This document shows positions 44,729-53,156 of a DNA stretch of 64,000 nucleotides, one piece after another. Position numbers and translations under genes: made by a program. The notes under the pieces are model-generated. The model saw only the letters and a list, made by a program, of their open reading frames with translations. It ran no database searches and was not told where the DNA came from. The DNA is taken from assembly GCF_002157855.1 (NCBI RefSeq), contig NZ_CP020880.1, positions 3,534,001-3,598,000 on the forward strand, written 5' to 3'. The stretch comes from Sutcliffiella horikoshii. Lineage in GTDB: Bacteria > Bacillota > Bacilli > Bacillales > Bacillaceae_I. Every line of letters starts with the position of its first letter. Position 1 is the first letter of the stretch.

Positions 44729-45625
44729 TTAAGCCTGTGCTTGTCTTGCTTTAGAAGCTTCGTTTACCTGCTCATCGGCATGATAAGAAGAACGAACAAG
44801 CGGACCAGCTTCACAATGACTGAACCCTTTTGTCATCGCAATTTCCTTCAACTCTGCAAACTCATCCGGGTGATAATACTTTTGCACCTTAATGTGTTTC
44901 TTAGAAGGCTGCAAGTATTGACCAATCGCCATAATATCCACATTATTGGCACGAAGATCATCCATTGTTTCAATAATCTCTTCTTTCGTTTCCCCTAGTC
45001 CAATCATGATGCTTGATTTTGTTGGGATGTCAGGTTGTAATTCTTTCGCACGACGTAATAGTTCTAGAGAACGGTCATATGTTGCTCTTGCACGAACTCG
45101 TGGTGTTAAAGAACGAACAGTTTCAATGTTATGGTTAAGAATATCCGGTCTTGCTGCCATAAGCATTTCAATATTTTCATAAACCCCACCCATATCAGAT
45201 GGTAATACTTCAATAGTCGTAAAAGGATTTTCACGGCGAACGGCTCTAATTGTTTCAGCAAAAATGGCAGCACCGCCATCTTTTAAATCATCACGGGCAA
45301 CCGCCGTAATTACAGCATGCTTTAAATTCATTAGTCTAACGGATTCTGCTACGCGTTCCGGCTCTTGTGTATCCAGTTCTGTTGGCAATCCTGTCTTGAC
45401 CGCACAGAAACGGCACGCACGCGTACAGATGGCACCAAGAATCATGAAAGTAGCGGTACGTCTTACTGCCCAGCATTCATGGATGTTCGGACACTTGGCC
45501 TCTTCACATACTGTGTTAAGGTTGTGCTCTCTCATCAATTTTTTAAGTCCTGTATAGTTTTCATTCGTATTCAGCTTGATTTTCAGCCAATCTGGTTTAC
45601 GTATGTACTCCTCTTTTTTAGCCAT
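44729..45625 (-). CDS. lipA: Lipoyl synthase
   Basis: A 298-residue radical-SAM enzyme that inserts two sulfur atoms into protein-bound octanoate. The auxiliary 4Fe-4S cluster motif [12 protein letters not shown] lies near residue 40 and the radical-SAM motif [10 protein letters not shown] (CxxxCxxC) near residue 67. The C-terminus has [12 protein letters not shown] with the conserved RSSY that closes the auxiliary cluster. I choose ATG 45625 ([10 protein letters not shown]). It corresponds to B. subtilis yutB and depends on the Fe-S machinery encoded elsewhere in the window. Confidence 0.96.
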   Translation of the reverse strand: MAKKEEYIRKPDWLKIKLNTNENYTGLKKLMREHNLNTVCEEAKCPNIHECWAVRRTATFMILGAICTRACRFCAVKTGLPTELDTQEPERVAESVRLMNLKHAVITAVARDDLKDGGAAIFAETIRAVRRENPFTTIEVLPSDMGGVYENIEMLMAARPDILNHNIETVRSLTPRVRARATYDRSLELLRRAKELQPDIPTKSSIMIGLGETKEEIIETMDDLRANNVDIMAIGQYLQPSKKHIKVQKYYHPDEFAELKEIAMTKGFSHCEAGPLVRSSYHADEQVNEASKARQAQA

Positions 45626-45881
45626 ATGATCAACTCCAACTTGTCTTATTTTCAAGATGACTTCATCAATAATTTATCTGTATATTTTCACTATTCTAAC
45701 TTATCTAATAGGGAAAACGACATATTCACACCTGTCACTTTATCAAACATCTGGTAAAGAAACAAGTCCAAAACCTTCCACGGACATACTCCTGACAATC
45801 TTCCATGAATTAGTATTTATGAAATGAGGAAAACTTACCAAACTAACAGTAGGAAAAGAAAGAAAAGGAAGGAGTGAGGAC

Positions 45882-46868
45882 TTGATACGGCTACTTTTGT
45901 GCGTAATTATTCTATTTAGCATAATCCCTGCAGATACTTTTGCTGCCGAAACAAACTTAACTGACGAACAAATCTATGCTAAAAGGCAGGAACTATATAA
46001 TCGAATGCAATCTGTCACACAGATTCCATGGTACTATTTCGCAGCTGTTGACCAATATGAAAGAAATGTCCGCAGAGTAAGAAAAGATATTCCAAAAGCC
46101 AAAGGTGTAATCGGCATTTACTACAAACCTGAGGTATGGGCAGGTCCTTTAAACCCCAATGCCCAAGACAACAATCCTATGAGCATTCAATTCTTCGGCG
46201 GAATGGGAATGGATGGGAATGGGGATGGAGTCGCTGATTCCACGAATGATGAAGATGTATTATTTACATTTGCTAATTATCTTCAGCCTTATGGTACTGA
46301 CAAAGAAAATATCAAAATTGCCTTATGGGAGTATTATCAGCGGGATAAAACGGTCGGGCTTATCATGAACCATATGAAGCTGTACAGTACGTATAATACG
46401 CTTAAGCTGGATACACACGCTTTCCCTCTTCCAATCCGTTCTAATTTCAGTTACCGCAATACGTGGGGAGATGCACGGGGGTGGGGTGGGAGAAGAATGC
46501 ATGAAGGCACAGATATTTTTGCTAGCTATGGTGTTCCCGTCCGTTCCACTTGTTATGGAGTCATTGAGATCAAAGGGTGGAACAAATTCGGCGGGTGGCG
46601 TCTTGGCATTCGTGACATTAATAATACCTATCATTATTTTGCTCATTTAAACGGCTTTGCCAAGGACCTTGAAGTAGGTCAAGTCGTGGAGCCGGGGCAG
46701 ATTATCGGGTCTGTCGGAAGCTCTGGCTATGGACCGCCTGGGACTGCGGGGAAATTCCCTCCGCATCTTCATTATGGCATGTACAAAGACAACGGCTACT
46801 CTGAATGGTCCTTTGACCCGTTCCCACACCTAAAATCCTGGGAACGCGGCGATAGAAGGAAGCGTTAA
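45882..46868 (+). CDS. lytH: M23-family sporulation endopeptidase LytH
   Basis: A 328-residue protein with an N-terminal signal segment (IRLLLCVIILFSIIPADTFA) and a C-terminal M23 peptidase domain from about residue 185. Zinc ligands are His and Asp in MHEGTDIFASYG and the HLHYG motif near residue 296. The middle (YFAAVDQYERNVRRVRKDIP) is family typical. B. subtilis LytH (YunA) trims peptide side chains in spore cortex to single L-alanine. TTG start at 45882 with GGAAGGAGTGAGG. It is divergent from lipA as in B. subtilis. Confidence 0.92.
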   Translation: MIRLLLCVIILFSIIPADTFAAETNLTDEQIYAKRQELYNRMQSVTQIPWYYFAAVDQYERNVRRVRKDIPKAKGVIGIYYKPEVWAGPLNPNAQDNNPMSIQFFGGMGMDGNGDGVADSTNDEDVLFTFANYLQPYGTDKENIKIALWEYYQRDKTVGLIMNHMKLYSTYNTLKLDTHAFPLPIRSNFSYRNTWGDARGWGGRRMHEGTDIFASYGVPVRSTCYGVIEIKGWNKFGGWRLGIRDINNTYHYFAHLNGFAKDLEVGQVVEPGQIIGSVGSSGYGPPGTAGKFPPHLHYGMYKDNGYSEWSFDPFPHLKSWERGDRRKR

Positions 46869-46914
46869 AGTTTTTAGTGAAAAACATTAGTTAGTGGGTA
46901 AACGCCGCTGTTCC

Positions 46915-47036
46915 TTTCCGCAAATGGCTTCGCTTTCCGCGGGACGGTGTTTGAGCCTCCTCACAACGCTTCAGGGGTCTCAATCTACCGTTACTCCCCC
47001 GCAGGAGTCTTCGCCATTTGCTCCAATCCACAGCTA
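46915..47036 (-). repeat. B-family repeat, copy 7 (module 5)
   Basis: A leftward B copy (CCGCTGTTCCTTTCCGCAAAT... to CAATCCACAGCTA), 46 bases after lytH. It pairs with the A copy at 47125-47250. Confidence 0.85.
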
Positions 47037-47124
47037 GAAATTTCGTTTTAATAAAAAGTTTATGCTAATCCAACTAACTCGTTAAGATACCTTTCTTGAA
47101 CCTTTTGGTAAGTGAAATTACCTC

Positions 47125-47250
47125 GTTGATCGGAGTGGGAGGCGTAGACACCCGCGGGAGGAAGGGACAGGTGAGACCCCGCAAGGCGAAGCCTGAGGAG
47201 GCTCACGGCCCCGCCCGCAGGCAAGCGAAGCGCCTGGAACGGAGATCAAC
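47125..47250 (+). repeat. A-family repeat, copy 5 (module 5)
   Basis: GTTGATCGGAGTGGGAGG to GAACGGAGATCAAC. The end bases changed in step (GATC on both sides), so the terminal stem is kept. It ends 25 bases outside the terminator of the small metS-like gene. Confidence 0.87.
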
Positions 47251-47274
47251 CGGATTATTTTCTTTCTTATACCT

Positions 47275-47316
47275 AAAAAAACTGCTGACCGATTTACTCG
47301 ATCAGCAGCCTTTTTA
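47275..47316 (-). terminator. Terminator of the NSS/MetS-like operon
   Basis: CTGCTGA and TCAGCAG with further pairing (CTGCTGATCGA/TCGGTCAGCAG) form the hairpin, flanked by A and T runs. Confidence 0.87.
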
Positions 47317-47318
47317 TT

Positions 47319-47423
47319 TTATGCTTCCTTACTCTTCTTCATAGCCCACAGGATACTTCCAGCCAGGCCACCCCAAATGATGACAATACCGACAACCATC
47401 ATGATAATCGCACTTGTTTCCAT
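47319..47423 (-). CDS. MetS-like small subunit of an NSS transporter
   Basis: A 34-residue protein read leftward from ATG 47423 to TAA 47319: METSAIIMMVVGIVIIWGGL followed by AGSILWAMKKSKEA. It is one membrane helix with a basic tail, the pattern of MetS-type small subunits that accompany NSS transporters such as corynebacterial MetP. Its start codon shares a base with the transporter's stop (TAATG), and GGAGG lies within the transporter's last codons, so the two are coupled. It is too short for most automatic gene calls. Confidence 0.85.
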   Translation of the reverse strand: METSAIIMMVVGIVIIWGGLAGSILWAMKKSKEA

Positions 47424-48958
47424 TATTTATTGACCTCCTTCGACGAGGAAACCGGAAGTTCCAACGTGTCTTTTTTCCATTTAATAAGGGAGAAGGCAAT
47501 ACCTACAAGCAATGCAAGCACTGCGACAACCACACCATACTGAATCGTGAAGATACGAGTATACCCGTCAGCCGCTCCGTACACTTCCGCAATATTAGTA
47601 CGGATCAAGTCAAACATCATATATCCAAGTACAATCGGAGTGATGACTGCCAAGGATAATTTCCACCATGAGCCTAAGAAACCAGTTAATTTAACATCAG
47701 AAATCTCATTGGCATGACTCTGCAACGGTTTCAATTGTCTTGCGAACCAGACAACCACGATTACTTGCACAAGCCCTGCTAGCGCCACACCAAATTGGTT
47801 GATGAAGTAATCTGCAACATCAAGGAAGTTCAAACCGCCTTTTGTAGCAAACAAGATGGAAACCAAAGCAGATAAACCACCACCGAAGGCAACTGCCTTT
47901 GTACGGGATACTTTGAATTTATCTTGCACCCCGGCAATGAACGTCTCTACGATTGAGATTAATGAAGATAATCCAGCAAGTACAAGGGATCCGAAGAACA
48001 AGAACCCGAACAATTCCTTAAAGGCCGGGAATTCATTGATGATTTGCGGGAACACAACGAATGCTAATCCGACACCGCCTGCTACCACTTCATCGACTCC
48101 AACACCTTGCTGAACTGCCATAAATCCTAGGATACTGAATACCCCAATACCTGCTAATAATTCAAATCCGGAGTTACTGAAACCAGTAATAAATGCGTTA
48201 TTTGTAATATCCGCTTTTTTAGGCAGATAACTGGAATACGTGATCATGATGGCAAATGCAATAGATAAACTGAAGAAAATCTGTCCATATGCAGCCACCC
48301 AAACCTTACCGTCTGCAATCGTGCTCCAGTCAGGCTTGAAGAATGCGTTAAGTCCTGTTCCAGCTCCTTCTAGAGTCAGAGCGCGAACAACGATAATCAA
48401 GAACAAAATAACTAGTGCTGGGATAAAAATCTTATTCGCTACCTCTACACCCTTTTTAACACCTTTGAAAAGAATTCCTAGTGTCACTACCCAGACGATT
48501 ACTAATGGTAGTAATACGGAAGGAACAAGCCCACCAATCTCACCTGGTGCAGCTACCTGAAGGTATTCTCCAATCAGGAATCCGCCTGTATCTTCTCCCC
48601 ACTTAAGATTCAGTGAGAACACGGAGTAGGACATGGCCCAAGCAATGATGACGGCATAATAAGTAGAAATTACAAATGCAATACCAACTTGCCACCAGCC
48701 AAGCCATTCATACTTTTTATTCATTCTTGCATAAGATAGTGGTGCAGATCCACGGTACTTATGACCCATAGTGAATTCAAGGATCAATAGTGGAATACCT
48801 GCTGTCAGAAGAGCGAATAAATATGGTACAAAGAATGCTCCTCCTCCATTTTCATAAGCAGTTGCTGGAAAACGCCAAATATTTCCTAACCCGATGGCCG
48901 ATCCAACCGCCGCTAAAATAAATCCTGCTCTTGTCCCCCATTGCGGTCGATTTTCCAT
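47423..48958 (-). CDS. Na+-dependent NSS-family amino-acid transporter (MetP-like)
   Basis: A 511-residue protein with about twelve membrane segments of the neurotransmitter:sodium symporter family. WGTRAGFILAAVGSAIGLGNIWRFP near residue 6 is the Na+-site helix 1, NGGGAFFVPYL near 37 is helix 2, and SFSLIKW-like segments close it. It imports an amino acid with Na+. The coupled MetS-like subunit suggests methionine or alanine as in corynebacterial MetPS, though this is inference. It lies in a block absent from B. subtilis at this place. Confidence 0.93.
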   Translation of the reverse strand: MENRPQWGTRAGFILAAVGSAIGLGNIWRFPATAYENGGGAFFVPYLFALLTAGIPLLILEFTMGHKYRGSAPLSYARMNKKYEWLGWWQVGIAFVISTYYAVIIAWAMSYSVFSLNLKWGEDTGGFLIGEYLQVAAPGEIGGLVPSVLLPLVIVWVVTLGILFKGVKKGVEVANKIFIPALVILFLIIVVRALTLEGAGTGLNAFFKPDWSTIADGKVWVAAYGQIFFSLSIAFAIMITYSSYLPKKADITNNAFITGFSNSGFELLAGIGVFSILGFMAVQQGVGVDEVVAGGVGLAFVVFPQIINEFPAFKELFGFLFFGSLVLAGLSSLISIVETFIAGVQDKFKVSRTKAVAFGGGLSALVSILFATKGGLNFLDVADYFINQFGVALAGLVQVIVVVWFARQLKPLQSHANEISDVKLTGFLGSWWKLSLAVITPIVLGYMMFDLIRTNIAEVYGAADGYTRIFTIQYGVVVAVLALLVGIAFSLIKWKKDTLELPVSSSKEVNK

Positions 48959-49228
48959 TCTCTTTCTCCCCCTACTCAGACTCTTTTTTTACCAAAAAAT
49001 AGATGAAAGAGTCCAAATGTTTTATTTTTTCTGATTATTTAATATAATTTATACATAGTATAACTAGACTTTATGACTATGTCAAAACAAACTTTCACAC
49101 TATATTAATCGACACCATATGACAATCCTCTACAATGTATTTTTATTCTATTAATATGACTAAAAAGGCTGTATATATTGATAGATAAGTGTTATATCAT
49201 GAATATTCATTCATTTATTTTCCCAAAA

Positions 49229-49284
49229 GAAAAACACCTCTCTTTTTACCACTTAGTTAAAAGTAGATAAAAAGGAGGTGTTTA
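49229..49284 (-). terminator. lysW terminator
   Basis: AAACACCTCCTTTTTA and TAAAAAGAGAGGTGTTT form a stem of about 16 bp with one bulge and a T run on the leftward strand. The remaining 270 bases up to the NSS gene are AT-rich, without a gene. Confidence 0.88.
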
Positions 49285-49311
49285 TTACTTTCTTTGAAAA
49301 GTATTATTGGA

Positions 49312-50877
49312 TTATTCTGCTGTTTTTAAAGACTTAAAACTGAATCCAATAATAACAAACGCTACAACCACTACCAATAGACCAAGTAATGTACTTCCTG
49401 TCAGACCTAATACGATATAACCTACAATCGAAACAGCGGCACATATGAGCGCATAAGGGAGTTGCGTCATCACGTGATCGATATGGTTACATCCTGCACC
49501 AGTGGAAGAAAGGATCGTAGTATCGGAAATTGGTGAGCAGTGATCTCCGAATACTGCTCCAGCTAGAACGGCTGCTAAAGCAGGCAGTAGAATGGAGACA
49601 TCTGTTGCAGCCGCAATCTGACCTGCTATCGGCAGAAGTAATGTGAAAGTTCCCCATGATGTTCCTGTCGCAAGTGCAGTGAAACCAGCAATGATAAAGA
49701 TTACAACCGGCAAGAACGCGATGTTCATGTTGGAATTTTGCACCTGTTCCGCAATGTATTCACCTGTTTGAAGTTCTCCAATTAATCCGGCTATCGTCCA
49801 AGCAAATAGAAGAATGTAAATAGCTGGAAGCATTGATTTTGAACCTTCCAAAAAGCCACGACCTACTACTTTATTAGATACTCCACCTTTAGAAATTTGA
49901 CTAAATAATAATACAAGAGATACTATAAGCGCAAATAATCCACCATAGAACAACGCTGCTGATGGGTCTGTATTTTCAAAAATACCTAATAGTGTAACTT
50001 CTCCTTCAAGTGCTGAAGCACCTAACCAAAGCATTGCACCGATTACACCGACGAATAAAGCCACAATTGGCCATACTAGGTTTCCAATAGTTCCTTTTGT
50101 GCTAGTAGGCAATTCATCAGAAAGTTCCCCTGGCACTTCTTTATTTGGATCATATAATTGACCCGTTTTCATTGCAAGGTCTTCATGTTTTTTCATAGGA
50201 CCGATATTAAAATTAAAATAACTTACCAGAAAAATCATAATTAAAGCAGAAAAAACGTATAAGTTCATCGGTATGATTTCCATAAATGCCCCAATAGCTG
50301 TCATACCACTAATATTTTGCTCAGCAATGACATTTGTGCCGATTATTCCGATAATAACCGCTCCCCAGCTAGACACTGGTGAAATGACGCAAATAGGTGC
50401 AGAGGTAGAGTCAATTAGATATGCCAGCTTTGCACGTGATACCTTATAACGATCTGTTAAGGGTCTGCTGATTTGACCTACTGCTAACGCGTTGAAATAA
50501 TCATCAATAAAAATAATGATACCAAGTATTGCAGTTAAGAATTTGGATCCTCTTCTAGTCTTGATTTTTGTTTGTGCCCAGTCAGCAAAAGCTCTGCTTC
50601 CACCAGTAATAGAAATATAAGCAGTAATAATACCTAAAATTAGTAGGAAAGCAAGAATATAAATGTTCCATAAGTTCAGTTCACTGTCGTCTACAGAATA
50701 GAATAAACCTAACACTGTGTCCCAAATTAAAGTGACTGTTGCTACCGGATTAAAATTTGCCACAAGTAATGCAGCTGCCAGAATACCTACTCCAAGTGAA
50801 AGCAAAACTCTTCTGGTCAAAATAACCATCAAGATCGCAAGCACTGGAGGAATTAAAGAATAAATTGTTCCTTCCAT
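49312..50877 (-). CDS. lysW: NhaC-family transporter under a lysine riboswitch, probable lysine transporter LysW
   Basis: A 521-residue protein with 11-12 membrane segments of the NhaC Na+/H+ antiporter superfamily. It has FIDDYFNALAVGQISRPLTDRY near residue 125, STSAPICVISPVSSWGAVI near 155 and GDHCSPISDTTILSSTGAGC near 430, the conserved acidic and Ser-rich motifs. By sequence it would be called a Na+/H+ antiporter. The L-box lysine riboswitch in its leader indicates lysine as the regulated solute, and NhaC-type genes behind L-boxes have been called lysW. It probably imports lysine with Na+ or H+. Confidence 0.85.
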   Translation of the reverse strand: MEGTIYSLIPPVLAILMVILTRRVLLSLGVGILAAALLVANFNPVATVTLIWDTVLGLFYSVDDSELNLWNIYILAFLLILGIITAYISITGGSRAFADWAQTKIKTRRGSKFLTAILGIIIFIDDYFNALAVGQISRPLTDRYKVSRAKLAYLIDSTSAPICVISPVSSWGAVIIGIIGTNVIAEQNISGMTAIGAFMEIIPMNLYVFSALIMIFLVSYFNFNIGPMKKHEDLAMKTGQLYDPNKEVPGELSDELPTSTKGTIGNLVWPIVALFVGVIGAMLWLGASALEGEVTLLGIFENTDPSAALFYGGLFALIVSLVLLFSQISKGGVSNKVVGRGFLEGSKSMLPAIYILLFAWTIAGLIGELQTGEYIAEQVQNSNMNIAFLPVVIFIIAGFTALATGTSWGTFTLLLPIAGQIAAATDVSILLPALAAVLAGAVFGDHCSPISDTTILSSTGAGCNHIDHVMTQLPYALICAAVSIVGYIVLGLTGSTLLGLLVVVVAFVIIGFSFKSLKTAE

Positions 50878-50957
50878 AACAAAAAAACCCCCATTAAGCT
50901 GTAATATGTTTGACTGGCATCAAACGGTTTACAACAATGGAAGGCGCTGAAAGAAAA

Positions 50958-50996
50958 CAAAATAAAAAGTAATGATAGAAAATAACTATCATTACC
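50958..50996 (-). terminator. Riboswitch-controlled terminator before lysW
   Basis: GTAATGATAG and CTATCATTAC form a perfect 10-bp stem followed on the leftward strand by TTTTTATTTTG. It lies between the lysine aptamer and the gene, 81 bases before the start codon, as an expression-platform terminator should. Confidence 0.88.
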
Positions 50997-51009
50997 TATG
51001 TAATGTGTT

Positions 51010-51212
51010 ATCCTCCATCCGATCAGTAGCCCTCCATTATAAAAACCGTCCGTACCGGTCATAATGGCAGTGTTATCCTTATTCAAGATAACCCCAGCAA
51101 CATGAGTTCGACCGCTCATATTGCTTCGGCACAGCATCCTTTCTTTCTACCATCTAAGGTGTCAACCTCCAGTAGTTTTACTCTTATGCTATGCAGCCTC
51201 TACCTCATCGTA
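51010..51212 (-). ncRNA. Lysine riboswitch (L-box)
   Basis: On the leftward strand the conserved L-box blocks occur in order: GATGAGGTAGAGGCTGC, then AAGAGTAAAACTACTGG, GTGCCGAAGCAATATG, GTTGCTGGGGTTATC with its hairpin partner, ACTGCCATTATG and GGAGGGCTACTGATC. About 200 bases is the usual aptamer size. Lysine binding should favour the terminator at 50958-50996 and shut off the transporter gene when lysine is plentiful. An apparent 94-codon frame across this region is not a gene. Confidence 0.9.
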
Positions 51213-51307
51213 TGATAAGGGAAGTATATTATTTTATGATTTCACTATAACATATATCCTGCTATAGGACAAAGGAAATATATTTCTTTTTTCTCTACTC
51301 TTTCCTT

Positions 51308-52414
51308 TTAGCTGACTGCTGCTATTTTCTCAAGGGAATCGCAGTCAACAATCGCTAAACTAAGATGGTCTTTTAAATTTATATCGTAAGGTGTTTCCAA
51401 CTCTTCCCCTTCTTCTTCGACAACCCTGATGACAGGTCGTTCCGTTAGGTCTTTATTTTGCCCGACAACAAGCCCTTTTCTTCCATCATTCAATGTAACC
51501 ATCAAGCCGTATGGATAGATGGCAACCGATTTGCGGAACGCTTCAATAATCTCTGGTTCATACAACGAACCAGCACCTGCATATAAAATTTCTAGGCCCT
51601 CATGTGGCAGCATGGCACTACGGTATATCCGGTGGGAAGTAACAGCATCAAAAACGTCCGCTACTGCTAGGATTTTTCCAAACAGATGAATATCATCCGA
51701 CTTAATACCGCGTGGATAGCCACTGCCATTTAGACGCTCATGATGTTGGAATGCACAGTGTGCAACCATTAATGGAATCGTCTGCATGTTGCGGAGGATA
51801 TCATACCCATAGGTCGCATGCCGCTTCATTTCAGCAAATTCATCACTTGTAAGTTTCCCAGGCTTAAAGAGAATGTCATTTGGAATCAACATTTTGCCGA
51901 TATCATGAAGAATTCCACCAAGTCCTAATGTTTCTAAGTCTTTTTGTGACAACCCTAATTTTAACCCTATGGAGAGGGAATAGAGGGTCACATTTAACGA
52001 GTGGGTAAACACGTAATTATCGTGAACATACACATCTGTTAACAGGGCGGACACTTCTTCGTTTGATTTCATGTCTGTTAGCAGGTTTTGGATAAGTGAC
52101 TTGATGCTTTTGGATGATTTGTCCATCACAAACCACTTACTTAATTCTTTTTCATGTTCGATGGATTTGAAGGTATCAGTAATTGTCTTTACTGCTTCCT
52201 TACGGGTTTTGTCCGAAATAATAGTCGGCACTTCCATCCCGCTTGTCCGTGCATCTTCTATATATACATAGGTTACATTCAATTGTTGCAAACGAGTAAT
52301 CATGCGTGAAGTCACAGAGATCCCTTCACTCAACAGTACTCTACCAGAATCATTGTAGATTGACCTGGCCAACACCATTCCCGGTTTCATTGATTTTGTA
52401 GGTAATAGTCTCAT
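51308..52414 (-). CDS. HD-GYP domain protein (putative c-di-GMP phosphodiesterase)
   Basis: A 368-residue cytosolic protein. The HD-GYP domain covers about residues 115-290: VYVHDNYVFTHSLNV, the metal pair in LHDIGKMLIPNDIL near 178, AHCAFQHHERLNGSGYPRG near 222-240 and VADVFDAVTSHR near 258. The HHE and GYP signatures are complete, so metal-dependent hydrolysis of c-di-GMP is expected. Residues 1-100 are an N-terminal regulatory part (MKPGMVLARSIYN). I choose ATG 52414 after ATAGGAGAAG. It is the second c-di-GMP hydrolase type in the window after the EAL protein. Confidence 0.92.
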   Translation of the reverse strand: MRLLPTKSMKPGMVLARSIYNDSGRVLLSEGISVTSRMITRLQQLNVTYVYIEDARTSGMEVPTIISDKTRKEAVKTITDTFKSIEHEKELSKWFVMDKSSKSIKSLIQNLLTDMKSNEEVSALLTDVYVHDNYVFTHSLNVTLYSLSIGLKLGLSQKDLETLGLGGILHDIGKMLIPNDILFKPGKLTSDEFAEMKRHATYGYDILRNMQTIPLMVAHCAFQHHERLNGSGYPRGIKSDDIHLFGKILAVADVFDAVTSHRIYRSAMLPHEGLEILYAGAGSLYEPEIIEAFRKSVAIYPYGLMVTLNDGRKGLVVGQNKDLTERPVIRVVEEEGEELETPYDINLKDHLSLAIVDCDSLEKIAAVS

Positions 52415-52549
52415 AACTTCTCCTATCTTCACATTTCGACAAAATCTATATATTTCCTATTATAGTAAAAATTCCGGGATAAAGCTTGCTAATATAGAAA
52501 AAAGTTTTGAAAAGTTTATCGCAACAATAAATAGTTAGGAATACAACCA

Positions 52550-52732
52550 GTTGATTGAAGTGGAAGGCGCTTGACTCCTCGAAAATGCTAACGCATTTTC
52601 TTCGTGCGGTGAATAGCTGCCGTAGCCTTCCTTGTCCTGCGGGAGGAAGGGACATGGAAGACCCCACAGGCGCAAGCCGAGGCGGCTTCCGGACCGCCCG
52701 CGGAAAGCAAGCGCCTGCAACGGAAATCAACC
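52550..52732 (+). repeat. A-family repeat, copy 6 (long variant, unpaired)
   Basis: GTTGATTGAAGTGGAAGGCGC at the left and CAACGGAAATCAAC at the right match the A family, but the copy is 183 bp, not about 127. The extra bases near 52573-52635 include their own hairpin, GAAAATGC-TAAC-GCATTTTC, and the core reads GGAAGACCCC...GGCGGCTTCC, where both arms changed together. It lies 9 bases outside the yunC terminator and has no B partner. Confidence 0.82.
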
Positions 52733-52741
52733 GCAATTTAA

Positions 52742-52771
52742 AAATACCACCGGATGAGCACGATGGTATTA
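52742..52771 (-). terminator. yunC terminator
   Basis: AATACCATCG...CGGTGGTATT hairpin followed by TTTAAATT on the leftward strand, 14 bases after the yunC stop. Confidence 0.78.
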
Positions 52772-52785
52772 TATATTGGTGTAAA

Positions 52786-53088
52786 CTATAGCATTTTTAA
52801 TAAAGCCTCTTTGCCCGGCATCCCAACCGTAATGCCCACATTCTCTGCCTCATACGTAATGGATTCCAAAGGGGCCTCTATTAATTGCTCGATGGTACGT
52901 ACTCCAACTGCCCGGCCCGCAATGATCTTTCGGTCCTTCAGCTTGGCATTCAATAAGCCGACATCCAACGCTCCGCACATGATATACCCTTTATCACTAG
53001 TTACCGCCAAGAAATTAGTCTTTGGCAATCGCACCGTAATCGCCGTAAACGTATGGCCTTCGATTGTAATTGGTGTCATTTCAATCAT
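52786..53088 (-). CDS. yunC: DUF1805 protein YunC
   Basis: A 100-residue protein of the DUF1805 family: HTFTAITVRLPKTNFLAVTSDKGYIMCGALDV near residues 12-43 and KIIAGRAVGVRTIEQLIEAPL near 53. Archaeal and bacterial relatives have solved structures but no known reaction. It precedes its terminator and lies downstream of yunD in the same direction, 68 bases apart. It matches B. subtilis YunC. Confidence 0.92.
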   Translation of the reverse strand: MIEMTPITIEGHTFTAITVRLPKTNFLAVTSDKGYIMCGALDVGLLNAKLKDRKIIAGRAVGVRTIEQLIEAPLESITYEAENVGITVGMPGKEALLKML

Positions 53089-53156
53089 AGATAATTGTCA
53101 CGCTCCCTTCCCATATCAATTTATGGTTTGCGCGTGGAAAGGGTGTAAAAAATAGG

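Noticed and set aside
50853-51137. 94-codon frame upstream of lysW
   Set aside because: It overlaps the lysine riboswitch and its terminator, which explain the sequence better.
52555-52791. 78-codon frame across the long A repeat
   Set aside because: It follows the repeat's stems and reads into the yunC terminator.
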